From positions 123,467,447 through 123,531,446 of the forward strand of contig CM056573.1 in assembly GCA_029721435.1 (NCBI GenBank): 64,000 nucleotides of DNA, in the 5' to 3' direction. Origin of the DNA: Gymnothorax reevesii. Its lineage: Eukaryota > Chordata > Actinopteri > Anguilliformes > Muraenidae. Positions 43,338 through 55,429 of this stretch are shown one piece after another (the first letter of the stretch is position 1; each line of letters opens with the position of its first letter). The position numbers were made by a program, and so were the translations under genes. The notes beneath the pieces were generated by a model, which had not been told where the DNA came from, made no database searches, and saw only the letters and a program-made list of their open reading frames with translations.

Positions 43338-46300
43338 GTAGGTTGGCAGTGGCCGGTGGTTGCGTGCTCCTTTTCCTGTTTAGCTTAACGTAGCGCAAGC
43401 ATACAACGAGTGCTTGCCTGCTACGGCTTAAAAACTGATGTTATAGGTGGCTGCATGACTGAAAGCAATAATATTGTTCAGCAGTCGCAGGAATTTGCTT
43501 GCTCGCTAGCGTCTACATTGCTGCTTTAGGCATTAAATTCTACGATTCGCCAGCGCTAACCGCCAGCCAAACAAACTCTGATTTATGTGCTTCCTGGAAC
43601 AGCTGACTGGTTTTCATATGTGAATTCACCTAGACCTTAACGTGCTAATTTTATGTTACTTAGCTAATAATGAGCTTGACACGTATGGCATGTATATGTT
43701 TTATTCACCACTCCATTCTGCAATTTAGATGCACGTATTGGCCATTATTCCTTACGTGTGACCAAAAATGTAACAAACAGTGAAAAAGTCATTGTGGACT
43801 TAACTATTTGACTTCAAAAACGCAGTGGTTTAAAACAGTCAGTTCTTAAAAATAAGTTAATATTTTCAGCACACATTTATTATAGTTCTGGGGTATGGAA
43901 AATGGCAAGGAATAAAGTTGATATCTTACAAGTATTTTTAAATTGTTTCTATTTGATGATGTCTGGTCACCTGTGTGATATTTTGGGTGGTCACGTGTGT
44001 GATATTCTACAATCTTTACGGAATCATGTAGGTTGAGGATGATGGATCCATTTTCTGTGACTGTCCTGTTTAATCAAAAACTTTTTTTTCTTTGGTTGAA
44101 GAGCCAGCCTCTTCATCTATTTTACTGATACACATGAAAGGATCAACAGTGCAGGAAAACATTTTTTTTAATGATACTGGAACACATTGTTGCAGTCATG
44201 ACGTAATAATAATTTTATTTTGCCCCGTGTTAATTAGGTTTATGTGTTACTTGAAAAACATTTTACTCTGGAAAGAATGGAAAAATCAAGTGGTGGTCAC
44301 TGATAATCATTAGGTAGTTTAGTTTTTAGTATAAGCCTATAGCAGTTATCAGTGAATGGTCCACACAGCTTGCATATGAAGAGTCCACCGAATCACTTGT
44401 TTTGAAATAAAGAATTTTACCTGATGGAAGTTGTAAGCCTCACTAATTTCTCATCTCTCATTATGGTGCAATGAACAAAATATCTGGACCTGTATTCACA
44501 AAGCTTCTTATCTTACTGCTGGGAGTACTCCTAAGTCACGCTAAAACATTTTATGTGGGGGAAAAATTTGTAAAGTTATTCACAAAGCTGCTGAGAGCAA
44601 CTTTTGGTTAAGAAAACTGGTAACTCCTAGACTAGGAGTGGGTCTGAGACGGGTGTGAGTAAATCTCCATTACTATGGATGATGTCACTTCTCATGCACG
44701 AGTCTTGGGACAATGAGCACAACGATTGGTTGTTTGGTGACAGGGCAGCCCATTGAAAAAAATATCCCACATAGAGCCCGTGGAGGAAAAAATGAGGAAA
44801 TAGTCCAAGCGGCTGGTTTGTCCCATAAAATAATAACATGTTGAGCACTCCTGAAAATGCACTAAGCGCAGTCCCTACATATCACGCTCCAGGCAAATAA
44901 ACATGCATAGGAAAGAGATTCTTGTAAAAACCCCAATAGCATAAAACGAGTCAATAATCAGACGCGTCATTTGCCCCAATAATTAGCAACTTATTACCCA
45001 ATGAGAATGTATTGCGATCATTTAAATGTCAGGCTGTTCAAGTTTGCCCTAAACTGTCATGAATGAAAGTTAAAAAAGGATGCAAAACCCCAACTGGAGC
45101 CATGACCAGTTACTGCTGCTGGCCCAATTGGTGCTGGAGCGAAAGCATCTAATCAAAGGGAAATTCGGCTTGGGGGGTGAACAGCAAATCCATGCGGGAT
45201 GTGTGGGATAATATCAGTCTACAGATCAGTGCTGCATTCCTCCCTCGTGTCTCGCGTGAAAGATGACTGCGAGAAGTGGTGGTATGGGCTGCAATCCTAG
45301 GGGAGGTCTGCTATTGAAGCCTATAAACGGGCAATAGCGACATTCAAACAGGAAAGCATTGTAAGGTTGGTTTGTAATTTTATAGCCTACAATTTAAATA
45401 TGCATACAAAATATGACATGAGCTGGTATTATGATGATCTATTTAAATGTAACCCTTGCTCAATAACCTAATAAACTATTCAACTAAATAAGATAAAATC
45501 AAGTATGATGTGTCATATTGAAGGTATTAACTTGTTCTTTAATATTATATTATGAAAATATAGTTTTTGAGAAATTTTCATAGAAGAAACAAGCAAAAAC
45601 TACTCCGTCACGGAATTGCACAAAATTGACTTGGTTTTTTTAATGTTGTGTTTAACTATTCAGAAAATGATGTTCCTTTCATAGTTAAGTTATGAAACTT
45701 CAATATGTTCATATTTAAGGTGTTTTTTGTTAATACTGCAAGTTATAGAAACAAAAATTGACTTTAACCCTGCTTTATGGGCAAGAAATTTCCAAAACTC
45801 AATGTCACGGAATTTCAAGAGGCAAATTGTCACGGAATGACAGCAATAGTAATAATTCGTTTCAATGTACTTATTTCAATATATTATACATGTATACATA
45901 ATTATTTACATTTTTACAGTTAAGCAATATATTACAATGAGTTTTCCACTTATAATGACCAATCATAATACATACTTCAATTTGTTTTTTTTATTCTCCA
46001 TGTCAACATTGGCTTGGCGGCCCCCTTCATGCATAGCAGCAGGAGGAGGTACAGCACCAAAGCCACTGTCCCTGAGCAAGTGGTGTCCCACAGGCACATA
46101 GCATAAGCTGCATTCCATTAAAATGTGAGTCATGCGTGGATCCTGGCAATTTCCCAACAATGTCCAAAATATTGTATTAGGCATCGAATCCCATCAGGTT
46201 GTTGATGGAATTAACATTTTTTCTATTTACAAATACCTCTTCATCTTGGGCCAGAGAAATAATTTGAATATGGGTCTAATCAACAGCACCGATGATACCG

Positions 46301-49300
46301 GGCATACTTGAGCTGTGCATAAATTCAAGTTTAATTCTGTGTTGTTGGCGAATGTCCATTGGAGACCGGATAAACCGTTGGATGATATGGGGTTCACAGA
46401 GCGCATTGATTGTTGATTTGAACGACTGACAGATGATTGTGAAATCTCTAAATTTTCCACGTTGCAAAGTTACTATTTTTCCGGTGGCCAAGTTACAAAC
46501 TGTTGTCAAACATTTTATTTTGGGGGATATTTCTTATGGTTGGAGACCTAATTCTCTCCTTCACCAAGTCAACAACAAATAAAATCCCTTATTGGTCGAT
46601 CCGATATCTTTTCAACAACTGTGCATCATTCAGAATTTCCAAGTCATTCCATCTTTCGACAGCAGCAGCCATTTTCCGATTCGTTGTGAATAGGTTTTAG
46701 TGAGTTAGGAGTCCTCTTGACTATTTTTAAGCTCTCCCAGACTTACGAGCTACTTTTAGGCCTAAAACACTTTCTGAATAACACTTATTTAAAAAAGAGT
46801 AATAAAAATTAGGAGTCCTGAATTTACGACTGACACGGCCCTTTTTTTTTTTTTTTTTTAGGAGTTTATCCTAAATGGGGCAGTTAAGACCTTCTTTTAG
46901 CGCTAAGATGCTTTGTGAATACGGGCCCCGATTGACAAAAATCAACCTTCATTGGAAAAAAGTTAATTGCCAAATTTTGATTGATTTGTCTGCAAAACCC
47001 AGTGCAACTTTGATTTTCTTGCAAAACTCAGTAAGTCCGTCTCTCGAAACTAGTCATTTTCAACTGTTGCAGAATCGGTGAAAACAATGATGCAAAAATG
47101 CAAGTACAATCCTTGATAGAATCATGAGAATATTATATAAAAATAATATTAAATCAAATGCTTATAGCAAGTTAGCTGTGCAAAAACTGCTGAAATCAAA
47201 ACTAGAGATCGACCGATATGGGTTTTTCTGTGGCCGATGCAGATATTTAGATAGCAGGGCAGCTGATGGCCGATTTATAATGCTGATTTAAAAAAAAATT
47301 TTTTTAACAATAAATTACAGGGCGGTCCTATTAACCCCCGTAACTCCGCTGGGGTGCTGGTGATCCTGGCAGCAGTGTTAATATTTTGTCTCATGTTTGT
47401 CTGGAGTCACACCGTGGAACTTAATGGGGAAAACTGATCAGAAGCTTACTCTTTTGGCAATCTGCGGTGGACTGCCAGCAATTATATCCTTTCCAAAAGA
47501 TTTTCAGTCCAGCCGTTAGTGTTTTTTCCCAGACACTAAAAGTTTTTGAGAGAGACTCGTTTCAAAAACTTTATTAGTCTCTGGGAATGAACCGGGAGGA
47601 GGGACCTCCATTGAATGCGCAAGCTTACTTGAAGCATGACTGTGTTATTTAATTATTTTTAGCGAAAAATAACCGTTTCTAGAGTTCTGAGGATAGAGTG
47701 GACAAAGCAAACTTGGATTATGCTGGTGTTCGACGATGGTTTGAAAGTTTGTCTACAGACGTTTTGTGGACTTTTTTCCGTTGCTACTGGGTGACCCCAT
47801 TTGCTTCCAGCAAAAAGGAATTCAGATAATTTTTCAAAACTCTCCAGTGGCCATAAAGTTGCAGCACGTGATAATAGCCGTATTGCAAATATTGTATTAT
47901 TTTGGAGTTATTTGCGGTTGCTCGGCCAAAACAAATCCCGGTTGCATCAACCAAACCATTGACCAGACCACCGTGGTGGCATTTCCAAATAAAAGATTAC
48001 ACCTTGTTTGTTCGATCCAAAATTAATCTGACCTGCTGTCTTTTGTCAGAAACCCGATCATGATGATTGATAGTGAACCATGAACCTTTACCTTCATGAC
48101 AACAAAGTAAACAGTCTGACTAAGAGGGACAATTTAGAAATAATTTTCCAATTACATACCTGATCAGTATTGCAACACTTGGTTCCGGGACAGTGTTATT
48201 TGATACTACATACGGATGTGAGTCGGACGTGATATCAATGGACTTTGTCACAAACTCATTCGGCTGAGAAAATGCACTCCAAATCAGTCACCTGATGGGA
48301 ATTTTCACAGCCTCGCAATGGTGATGGACTGTGCGAGGACCTGGAATTGGAATTAATTAATTAATCCATCGATTGAGCATCAGAACACACTCGACCAACT
48401 GCAATCATTGGAGTTTTTTTTTTTCTAAAGAATTTAAGTTCTGTATAATAAAAAAAAAATTAAGATTTACTTGGCACACGGGTGCATTCTAGGCCTGCTC
48501 AGTGCCTTTATAATGCGCCACATTTTGATTTTATGCACCATTTGCGCATGGCACGTGGCCTTCCCAACCCCTGGACAGGTTTTATCCCTATCTAATATAA
48601 ACACACCCTTCATTTTGAGATAACCGTTTTGATTCTTTTTTTAAAAACCGGCCTAACTGCAATCATAATTGTAGCCCCCTGACAATGTTGAGTAGCTACT
48701 ATGGATTCATGCTTGAAGTCTCCGCTGCTGCATACTCGTCTGTAGACACTTCCTGGTGGATGCTGTGCTGGCTGTAATTTTTGACAGATGTACTCTCATA
48801 TTTGGTATGGACATGTGTTATACCAGCAGCCATGCCTCTATTCAGTCTGCTCCAGCTGCGTGATCAGTACTTGGATGGGGGACCACCTAGGAACACCATG
48901 TTGCTGCTGGAAGAGGTGTTGGTGTGCCAGTAGGTTGCGATCTTCCCTCTGCAGTGATGGGGACACTGTGCTGAAGGAGACGCTGTCTTTCGGATGAGAC
49001 GTCAAACCGAGGTCCTGACTCGCTGTGGTCATTAAAGATCCTATGACACTCTTCGATGAGAGTAGGGGATTCCCCAATGTCATGGCAAAAGTCCCAACCT
49101 GGCTCTTTCGACCTGCCACATAATCATCCCCTGATCTAATTGTGCTGTGCAAATTTCCCTCTCCCTCTTCACCTAAACCGTCAGGGCTCCCTTGAAAAAG
49201 AGATTTCAGTCTTAACGGGACTTCCCTGGTTAAATAAGGGTTAAATTAAAATAAAAATACTAAGGTTTTGACGCCTATCCGAAAGGTGGGCTGAAACACA

Positions 49301-50314
49301 GATTTCCTTATGGACGCAGTACAGGCTGGAGGAGCGGGGCTACATCCATGCAGTCACGGGTGACTATTTTCTAGTTGATGAAAGGAGTTGCGCTCTGCGA
49401 GTGGGCTCAATTCTTAAAATGTTTTGGCTGCAACAGTTTGGAGTAGCAAACTGCTGGCGACTCCCCATTTCCTTGTTTGTTATTATGCACTCAAGAATTA
49501 AAGATGTTAAGAAGTTAAATTTGGTATCTTTGTCTATTTGTTTGGGATTAAAGAAATAACACTTGAAAAAGTATAACTGCACAACCCCACCACAGAAAAA
49601 CAGTGATTGATGAACCCCTTTCTTAAAATTATGCCAAATTAGATGACAGTTTTCTGATTCTTTTTTTTTTTTTTTTTTAATATATTTATCTCTCAGGAAG
49701 AGCCCAGGATTGATGTGTTAATCAACAACGCAGGGATTTACCAGTGCCCCTACGCCAAAACGGAGGAGGGTTTTGAGATGCAGTTTGGGGTGAACCACCT
49801 TGGCCACTTCCTCCTAACGCACCTCCTACTGGACCTCTTGAAGAGGTCTGCACCCAGCCGAATTGTAGTGGTCTCCTCAAAACTCTACAAGTACGGGGAA
49901 ATTAACTTTGAGGACCTGAACAGCGAACAGAGCTACAATAAGGGCTTCGCCTACAGCCGCAGCAAGCTGGCCAACCTGCTTTTCACGTGCGAGCTGGCCA
50001 AGCGATTGGACGAGACCGGTGTGACCGTCAACGCTCTGACTCCAGGGATTGTCCGAACCAACCTGGGCAGGCACGTGAATATCAATTTTCTAGCCCGGCC
50101 CTTCTTCAACTTAGCTTCCTGGGCCTTCTTCAGGAGTCCCCTGGAGGGGGCGCAGACCTCCATCTTCCTTGCCTGCTCACCAGACGTGGACGGCATACAG
50201 GGGAAGTGCTTTGCTGACTGCAAGGAGGAGGAGCTGCTCCCAAAGGCCACAGATGAGGAGGTGGCCAGGAAGCTGTGGGACATCAGTGAGGTCATGGTGG
50301 GGATCACGAAATGA
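42984..50314 (+). CDS. rdh14: retinol dehydrogenase 14 (two coding exons)
   Basis: NADP-dependent short-chain dehydrogenase (SDR7C4) expected to interconvert retinol and retinal at an intracellular membrane. Coding exons 42984-43337 and 49697-50314 give 323 residues. A hydrophobic N-terminal segment (about 3-23) probably anchors it. Cofactor motif TGANSGIG lies at 47-54, NNAG at 128-131, and the catalytic set is Ser179 (VVVSS), Tyr204 and Lys208 (YSRSK). EGAQTSI.LA and the C-terminal [13 protein letters not shown] are typical of RDH14. The two-exon structure and position downstream of nt5c1b agree with the human locus. The start at 42984 is the first ATG after an in-frame TAG. All SDR catalytic residues are present, so the gene looks functional. 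Confidence 0.96.
43338..44485. other. first part of rdh14 intron, nothing recognised
   Basis: AT-rich intron sequence with no recognised repeat or RNA. Confidence 0.5.
44486..46928. mobile_element. PIF/Harbinger transposon with two ORF remnants
   Basis: Left end GGACCTGTATTCACAAAGC; right end inverted GGGCCCGTATTCACAAAGC. The plus strand near 45080 reads [20 protein letters not shown] and then KGKFG, the start of the Myb/trihelix-like accessory protein. The minus strand at 46672-45963 has transposase pieces: [14 protein letters not shown] and RYRIDQ, then [27 protein letters not shown] and RDSGFGA. Stops and frameshifts break both. A clean 3-bp duplication was not found at the ends as placed. 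Located in the rdh14 intron. Confidence 0.88.
46929..48799. other. rdh14 intron, one unassigned repeat end
   Basis: ATCGACCGATATGGGTTTTTC at 47206-47226, followed by GGCCGATGCAGATATT, resembles a common fish transposon end with no partner found. The rest is AT-rich without recognisable features. Confidence 0.4.
48800..49255 (+). mobile_element. 5S rRNA-derived SINE (SINE3-type)
   Basis: AGTACTTGGATGGGGGACC with flanking ACCTAGGAACACC matches the internal promoter region of 5S rRNA. It is followed by a SINE body (GGATGAGACGTCAAACCGAG, CTGTGGTCATTAAAGATCC) and a tail TTCCCTGGTTAAATAAGGG ending A-rich. The 5' half of the 5S part is diverged. Located in the rdh14 intron. Confidence 0.8.
49256..49696. 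other. end of rdh14 intron, nothing recognised
   Basis: Ends in a long T tract (from about 49662) that forms the polypyrimidine stretch before the exon 2 acceptor. Confidence 0.6.
49697..50314 (+). CDS. rdh14: rdh14 coding exon 2 (last)
   Basis: 206 codons with TGA stop, acceptor TCTCAG, phase 0. Runs from [15 protein letters not shown] to VMVGITK. Holds NNAG, the Ser/Tyr/Lys active site and the substrate-binding C-terminal half. Higher GC than the surrounding intron. Confidence 0.97.
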   Translation, partial: EEPRIDVLINNAGIYQCPYAKTEEGFEMQFGVNHLGHFLLTHLLLDLLKRSAPSRIVVVSSKLYKYGEINFEDLNSEQSYNKGFAYSRSKLANLLFTCELAKRLDETGVTVNALTPGIVRTNLGRHVNINFLARPFFNLASWAFFRSPLEGAQTSIFLACSPDVDGIQGKCFADCKEEELLPKATDEEVARKLWDISEVMVGITK

Positions 50315-50379
50315 GCCAAGGCAGCCACCACTGAATGCTGTGTTAATCAGCTAAAGACCCAGATAATGTGGCCAAACGC

Positions 50380-50382
<3 letters not shown>

Positions 50383-50413
<31 letters not shown>
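50383..50413. repeat. (GT)n microsatellite
   Basis: Fifteen uninterrupted GT units starting 69 bp after the rdh14 stop codon, probably within the 3' UTR. Confidence 0.95.
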
Positions 50414-50416
<3 letters not shown>

Positions 50417-50787
50417 GCGGCCATCTTGATTGGGTTATGAAAAAATGGACTTTGGGGTGTGGTGGGCAAGTGAACAAAATCTTTTATGTTCAAAGTCGTG
50501 TGGAATTGAAGTTTACACAAATATTGCACTTTATGTGTTTTGCAGTTATGTGATCTGATTATTTACATTGTGTTGACTTTTGTTTTGTGGTGGTGCTTAT
50601 TCAGAGAGATTTGCCTGACCTGTAAGAACCGTTTTGCCTGACCTGGGTAACGACATTTCCCGGTCAAGCAAGTAAAGACAAAATCACAAAAGACTTGGGT
50701 CAAGGTAAGTGTTCTTACCAAGAGAGATCTAGTTCTAAAAACACTCAGGTGACGTCCATTTAAAACGAGCCATGCAGAGCGTGGCAT

Positions 50788-51026
50788 ATGCCCTCGCCTG
50801 TATGTAGATCAAGGGCATATTGAGATTGCTGCAGTGGCGGCCATATTATCGCACAACGCTGGTTTTCGAAAGGAACCTTCCTCTAGCCACTCCCAATACC
50901 CATCAAGAAATGGCATCAATCCTACGAGGGATTCCATAGTTGTCCCACGGAAACGAAAAGTTAACGGACGACGGACGGACATGGTGTTGACATAATGCCC
51001 TCTTTCCTCTTTGGAGGGCGGGGGCA
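50788..51026. mobile_element. 239-bp MITE related to the 4851 element
   Basis: Ends ATGCCCTCGCC and GGCGGGGGCAT are inverted with one mismatch, and the interior has ACGGACGACGGACGGAC. Ends and interior resemble the 192-bp element at 4851-5042. Confidence 0.6.
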
Positions 51027-52022
51027 TGAAAAGCATTAAACTATAAAAATTTTACAGAAAACCTCTGGACATGGTCCATATTAGGCCCCAAGCTTCAATG
51101 AGGGAGTGGCATGTACTTGCTGAAAAGTAAAAAGGAAAAAAAAGTTCAAAAAATGTTTATCATAAGCATCTGAATTTATGGTAGAATACTTTTATAAGAT
51201 GGAATGTGGGTGAACCACAAGCTGACTGTGGATGATTTCCAGTGTCTTGAATGATTAATTTGCTTGAATATTTTGACCACATTATTTTTGATATTGCTTC
51301 TTTGTTTCATATTTGAAATGATTGTTTAGCTTGGTCACTTGAGCATTTTTTAATGTTATCAAATGTCTCACTTCATTAAAAATGGCACAGAAGAATTTCA
51401 ATAGGACTAATTATGAAATTAGTCTGTTTAGAGCGCTTTGTGATAACCATGTCTTAGAAGTTTTTGCCTTCAGTGGAAAACTGCTTTTGAAGAGAAGTGA
51501 CCTTAAAATAAAATTTCCTGACTGCTGTGCAGAGTTGAATTAAAAAAACATTTGTTACTTTGGAATGAAAGTAAATGATCGATTTCAAAAATTGACTGAT
51601 AATCAGTGAAGGTAATAAACAATCCTGATACCAAGTTCTCAAGCCATGTGTGATTGTTATTCTATAATCAAAGAAAGTTTGGTCATTTTTTTAAAACAAA
51701 CTTGTCTGTACCAACTCAATACTTTGATTATGGCCTATGAAAATTTCATAATGAAAAAAAGTTGTGTAATAGAATATATAAATTAGATCTGCTTTCTTTT
51801 TGGTCTTTATTTGTTTTCAATTCATCATTTTAACCAGCTCAATTCACATACTAAGGTCTATTATAACACACTTTGTTTTCCTGGCTGCAAGAATTTTGCT
51901 TAATAATAAGCAAAAAACTTCCTTTCTTTATTAATGCATGAAAGCAAAAAAGTGACGAAAGTATTTGAATTTGAACTGGCATTGAATTCTTAATATTGAA
52001 GTAGAATTCATAGCATTGAAAT
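51027..52022. other. AT-rich sequence after rdh14
   Basis: Probably includes the rdh14 3' UTR end. No further gene recognised. Confidence 0.5.
51507..51512 (+). promoter_or_regulatory. candidate rdh14 poly(A) signal
   Basis: AATAAA about 1.2 kb after the stop codon. Another lies near 51614. Which is used cannot be told from sequence. Confidence 0.35.
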
Positions 52023-52280
52023 TTTGGTTACACTTTTCTTGAAGGTACTGTCATAAGAGTGACATGACACTGCCATAACTGTTAAATGTGTCATGTGACA
52101 GTTATGACAGTCTCATGTCACTCTTATGACAAAGTTGTCATAATCAAGACAACCCATCATCTCAAAAACCAAATGACACTTAATGACAATGTTTTTGACA
52201 TTGACATAATGTTTATCACATGTTCATGACTGTCTCATGTCCCTATTATGACGATACCTTCAAGTAAAGTGTTACCGAAA
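52023..52280. mobile_element. MITE with inverted ends and internal hairpin
   Basis: The left GGTTACACTTTTCTTGAAGG is mirrored at the right by CCTTCAAGTAAAGTGTTACC. Inside, arms 52050-52082 and 52098-52130 are reverse complements with about two mismatches, built from GTCATAAGAGTGACATGA. No transposase. Superfamily open. Confidence 0.78.
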
Positions 52281-54339
52281 TATTTTACCCTGAAAACTAC
52301 CTGTCTGAATGTATTTGTTCTGAATTGATCTCTTTTGAAATAAAAATATGAATTGTTTTACTTCTGTGTTTCTTTTTCAATGTTGTAAAATTCAGATCCA
52401 AAAAAATTTGAGCTTTAGTATTTCAAAAAAAAAAAAATTACTGGCACAAATTCAATTGGTCAATTTCAGATTGGAAAAATTCAAGTTGAAAAGATTCAGA
52501 TGCAACGTTACTCGAATTCGATTGGTCAAATTTGGATTGTAAAAATTCAAGGTAAATATTTCAGATGGAAACATCCTGGCTACACAGGCCTGCATGGGCA
52601 ATCGACCCTGAATGGAATCGAACAGACTTCTGGCCCGTCAGAGTACGGTCTGTCAGAGATGTGATCTAAAAAAAGCGCCTCAGAATTCAAATGGGCCCTA
52701 TGCATTTTGACTGCATGCTAGGCATTATGAGATTGAAGTGGCATTTCGCTTTGCATATTAACAAATATAGGGTAGCAGATGAGCTAGGATGAGAGCAGGA
52801 CAGGAGACTGCTGCTCATTGCACCAAAAGAAATCAAGTATATAAATAGGGCATTACCAGTCACAGGGAAGAATTATTAACCAAAATATTGAAGTTCCCAT
52901 ATGAAAGAATTGATTGGCTTTAATGTTGTTTATACAGCAAAAAAATGGCCTGAAGGAGATTATTTTTCCTGCAAGTAAAGTAATGATTCTCATGTGGAAA
53001 ATTCAGAAGTTTCCATATGATGCCTTTTGTTTACCGTAAAGTCTCTAATCATTTTACTCGTACCATGAAATGTATTTGTTGAAATACTCTCACATGGGAC
53101 TGAAGGTAATAAGGAAGAGTCAAACACCGATTGAGACCGCTGTTGGCCAACAATTGAATTAAAACAAGTCATATTTTGATTTCAGAGAGATCAATTCAGT
53201 ACAAATACTTTCAGACAAATTGTTTTAAGAGTAAAATATTTCAATGTTATGAATTTTAAGTGGTGTTTTATATTTCAATATTAAGAATTCAAAATTCAAA
53301 TACTTATGTCACTTATTTGCGTCCATATTCATGCTATATAAAAACTTTATTTTTGTCCTAGTTTATCCTCGGCTATGGAATAATGAATTCCAATCTGAGA
53401 TAAATTATAAACCCTTAATATCTGTTGTTATTCCTTATAATGTCAGGAGTTAATCAAAGAATGCCAATTGAGCATATAAAAAGCTAAGTGTCTGCTTATT
53501 TGAATTAATAGCTCTCATTTGCAGACAATTCAAGAAGCAATAAAGTGGTGTACTTTTAGAGTTCACTTGGCATCAAATCAACCGTGTCCAGTCATGGTGC
53601 TGCTGCCTTTTTTCACTGTTCCTCCATTTTTCAAACGAAAATGGTTGTTTCTTCATGTTAACAGTAGATTTACTGGTCCTCTCTGTGGTAGCAAATCCTA
53701 TCCCCCACGGTCTCATAATACATTCCCCACCTGCGCTCTGCATAAGAACATTTTACGGATCATTTAGGGGGAATTGTGACTGGAAAGCTTGCGCTCGGCC
53801 CAACATCAGCTGAATTGCACTGATCCAGCCTTTGCAGCAACCAGCAGTCTCCGGGCTTTTGGCACAGTAGTTGTGACCTATTTGTTTTACAAATAAAGAA
53901 AATTACAGATATTATTAAAGTTAATGCCTTTAATGCTACGTCCTTGCGGCAATATTGAGGCAGCTGTGGTGTTTGGAGTCGCCACTATGTAAACGGTATT
54001 GTGGCTTGTGGCGGGATTTACTGTGCTACCTTCTTCAATCAGGGAGAAGATTCATTTGAGACAAGAAGAATGCTGTTTGCCAACTCTTATGTGACTCTGG
54101 CAGTCAGTGAAATTAAAAACACCAGAAAAGGACAATTTCCTGATTTTAAAAGACTGACAAAGGTGATTGTAGTTCTAACACAGTCCATTCTGAATGCTAC
54201 ACTAGCTTATTCCTTCTCAATGCACAATAGCCCTGTTTCACGAATGACAAACTTTGAAGGTTGAGAATTACTGGGCTTTCTCACCCTTGATTCACCTGGG
54301 GGTCAGGTGAACAGTTAGCCAAAATGAGCAGGTCTGACT
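52281..54339. other. AT-rich intergenic sequence
   Basis: No gene, RNA or identifiable repeat. The reading frames at 53519 and 54001 have no domain. Confidence 0.5.
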
Positions 54340-54924
54340 GTCTAGGTCAGGGGTTCCCAAACTTGTTCCTGGGGCCTCCCTGTGTATGCTGGTTTTCTTT
54401 CTAACCATAACTGCCATCTTAGGATTTTAATAAGCTGTTAATTTTTCCTAATTAGGAGCATTCTGTCTTAAGCCAAATTTAAATGGAAATATCCATGTGT
54501 GCTGTGAAGAATAAAGGACCCCTAAATATACTGTTTTTTTTTTTTTTTCCTATGTTGCAAGCAATTTCAGTTTATAACATTTTTAATCAGATCAAGTGAG
54601 ACACTGAGATAATCAGTACCCTCCAAATCAGGTTGCTGAAGACAGGTGGGTAGAATTCTTACAAAATAATTTGTTTGCACTCAATAACAAAACCATAACA
54701 TAAAACAGGTTTGACTGTCATTTGCTTGTCTAGTAAACAGTTTTTTACAACCATGTGCCCACAGTTTCACCAATTAGGAACTCGTCGATTTCTTACCCTT
54801 TGATTATACATTTTTTTTCTCTTTTTTTGCAGTTGTGCATATATCACAATGTGGATGTGGGATTTATTCCTCATTGTATGTATGCATATCTGTTAACATA
54901 CTGAATGTCAAGAGAGGATAAATT

Positions 54925-55410
54925 AGAGCTGCCAGATAGCTCATTCAGTTAAGGGACTGCATTGGAGTGCAGAACTAACTATCTCGTCGCGGGTTTGAGC
55001 CCCAGTCGTGCCAGTCGGCAGCTTTTCCAGAGCAGTGCACAATTGGTTATTGCGCTACAGGGTTTCAAATTGGGAAGGGACTGCCGGGAAAGGGAAATTA
55101 ATAAATAGCTTTGTTCGTTGCTCAAGCACCTCCTGTTGGTTAGACGGGCACTTGTCAGGAAGATTCTAAGCCTGTTCATGTCCGGGTATCCTCCGCCCTT
55201 GTTCTGAATTTGCAAAGATACAACCAATGAGTGTATAAGAAGCAGTGGCTGACTGGCTCGTGCTTCGGAGGAGAGCCATGAACTTTCTTCACTCTCCTGA
55301 ACTGGCAACAAGGGGTCGCAAACGAGCAAGCCTTGTACATAGCTTACCAATTGGGCATTCCAGATTTGGGTGGGATTGGAGATGCCAAATTTATTTATTT
55401 AAAAAAAAAA
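54925..55410 (+). mobile_element. tRNA-derived SINE, 486 bp
   Basis: The 5' part is tRNA-like: TAGCTCATTCAGTT (A box-like) and CGGGTTTGAGCCCC (B box-like), 3' end a run of A. The exact 12-bp duplication AGAGGATAAATT flanks it (54913-54924, 55411-55422). The middle is non-coding, with no tRNA anticodon arm intact enough to be a gene. Confidence 0.88.
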
Positions 55411-55429
55411 AGAGGATAAATTGCTGCTC

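Noticed and set aside
48820..48910. Functional 5S rRNA gene
   Set aside because: Only the internal promoter part matches. The 5' half is diverged and a SINE body follows.
54925..55010. Functional tRNA gene
   Set aside because: A/B box-like motifs exist, but the sequence continues into a SINE body with A tail and target duplication.
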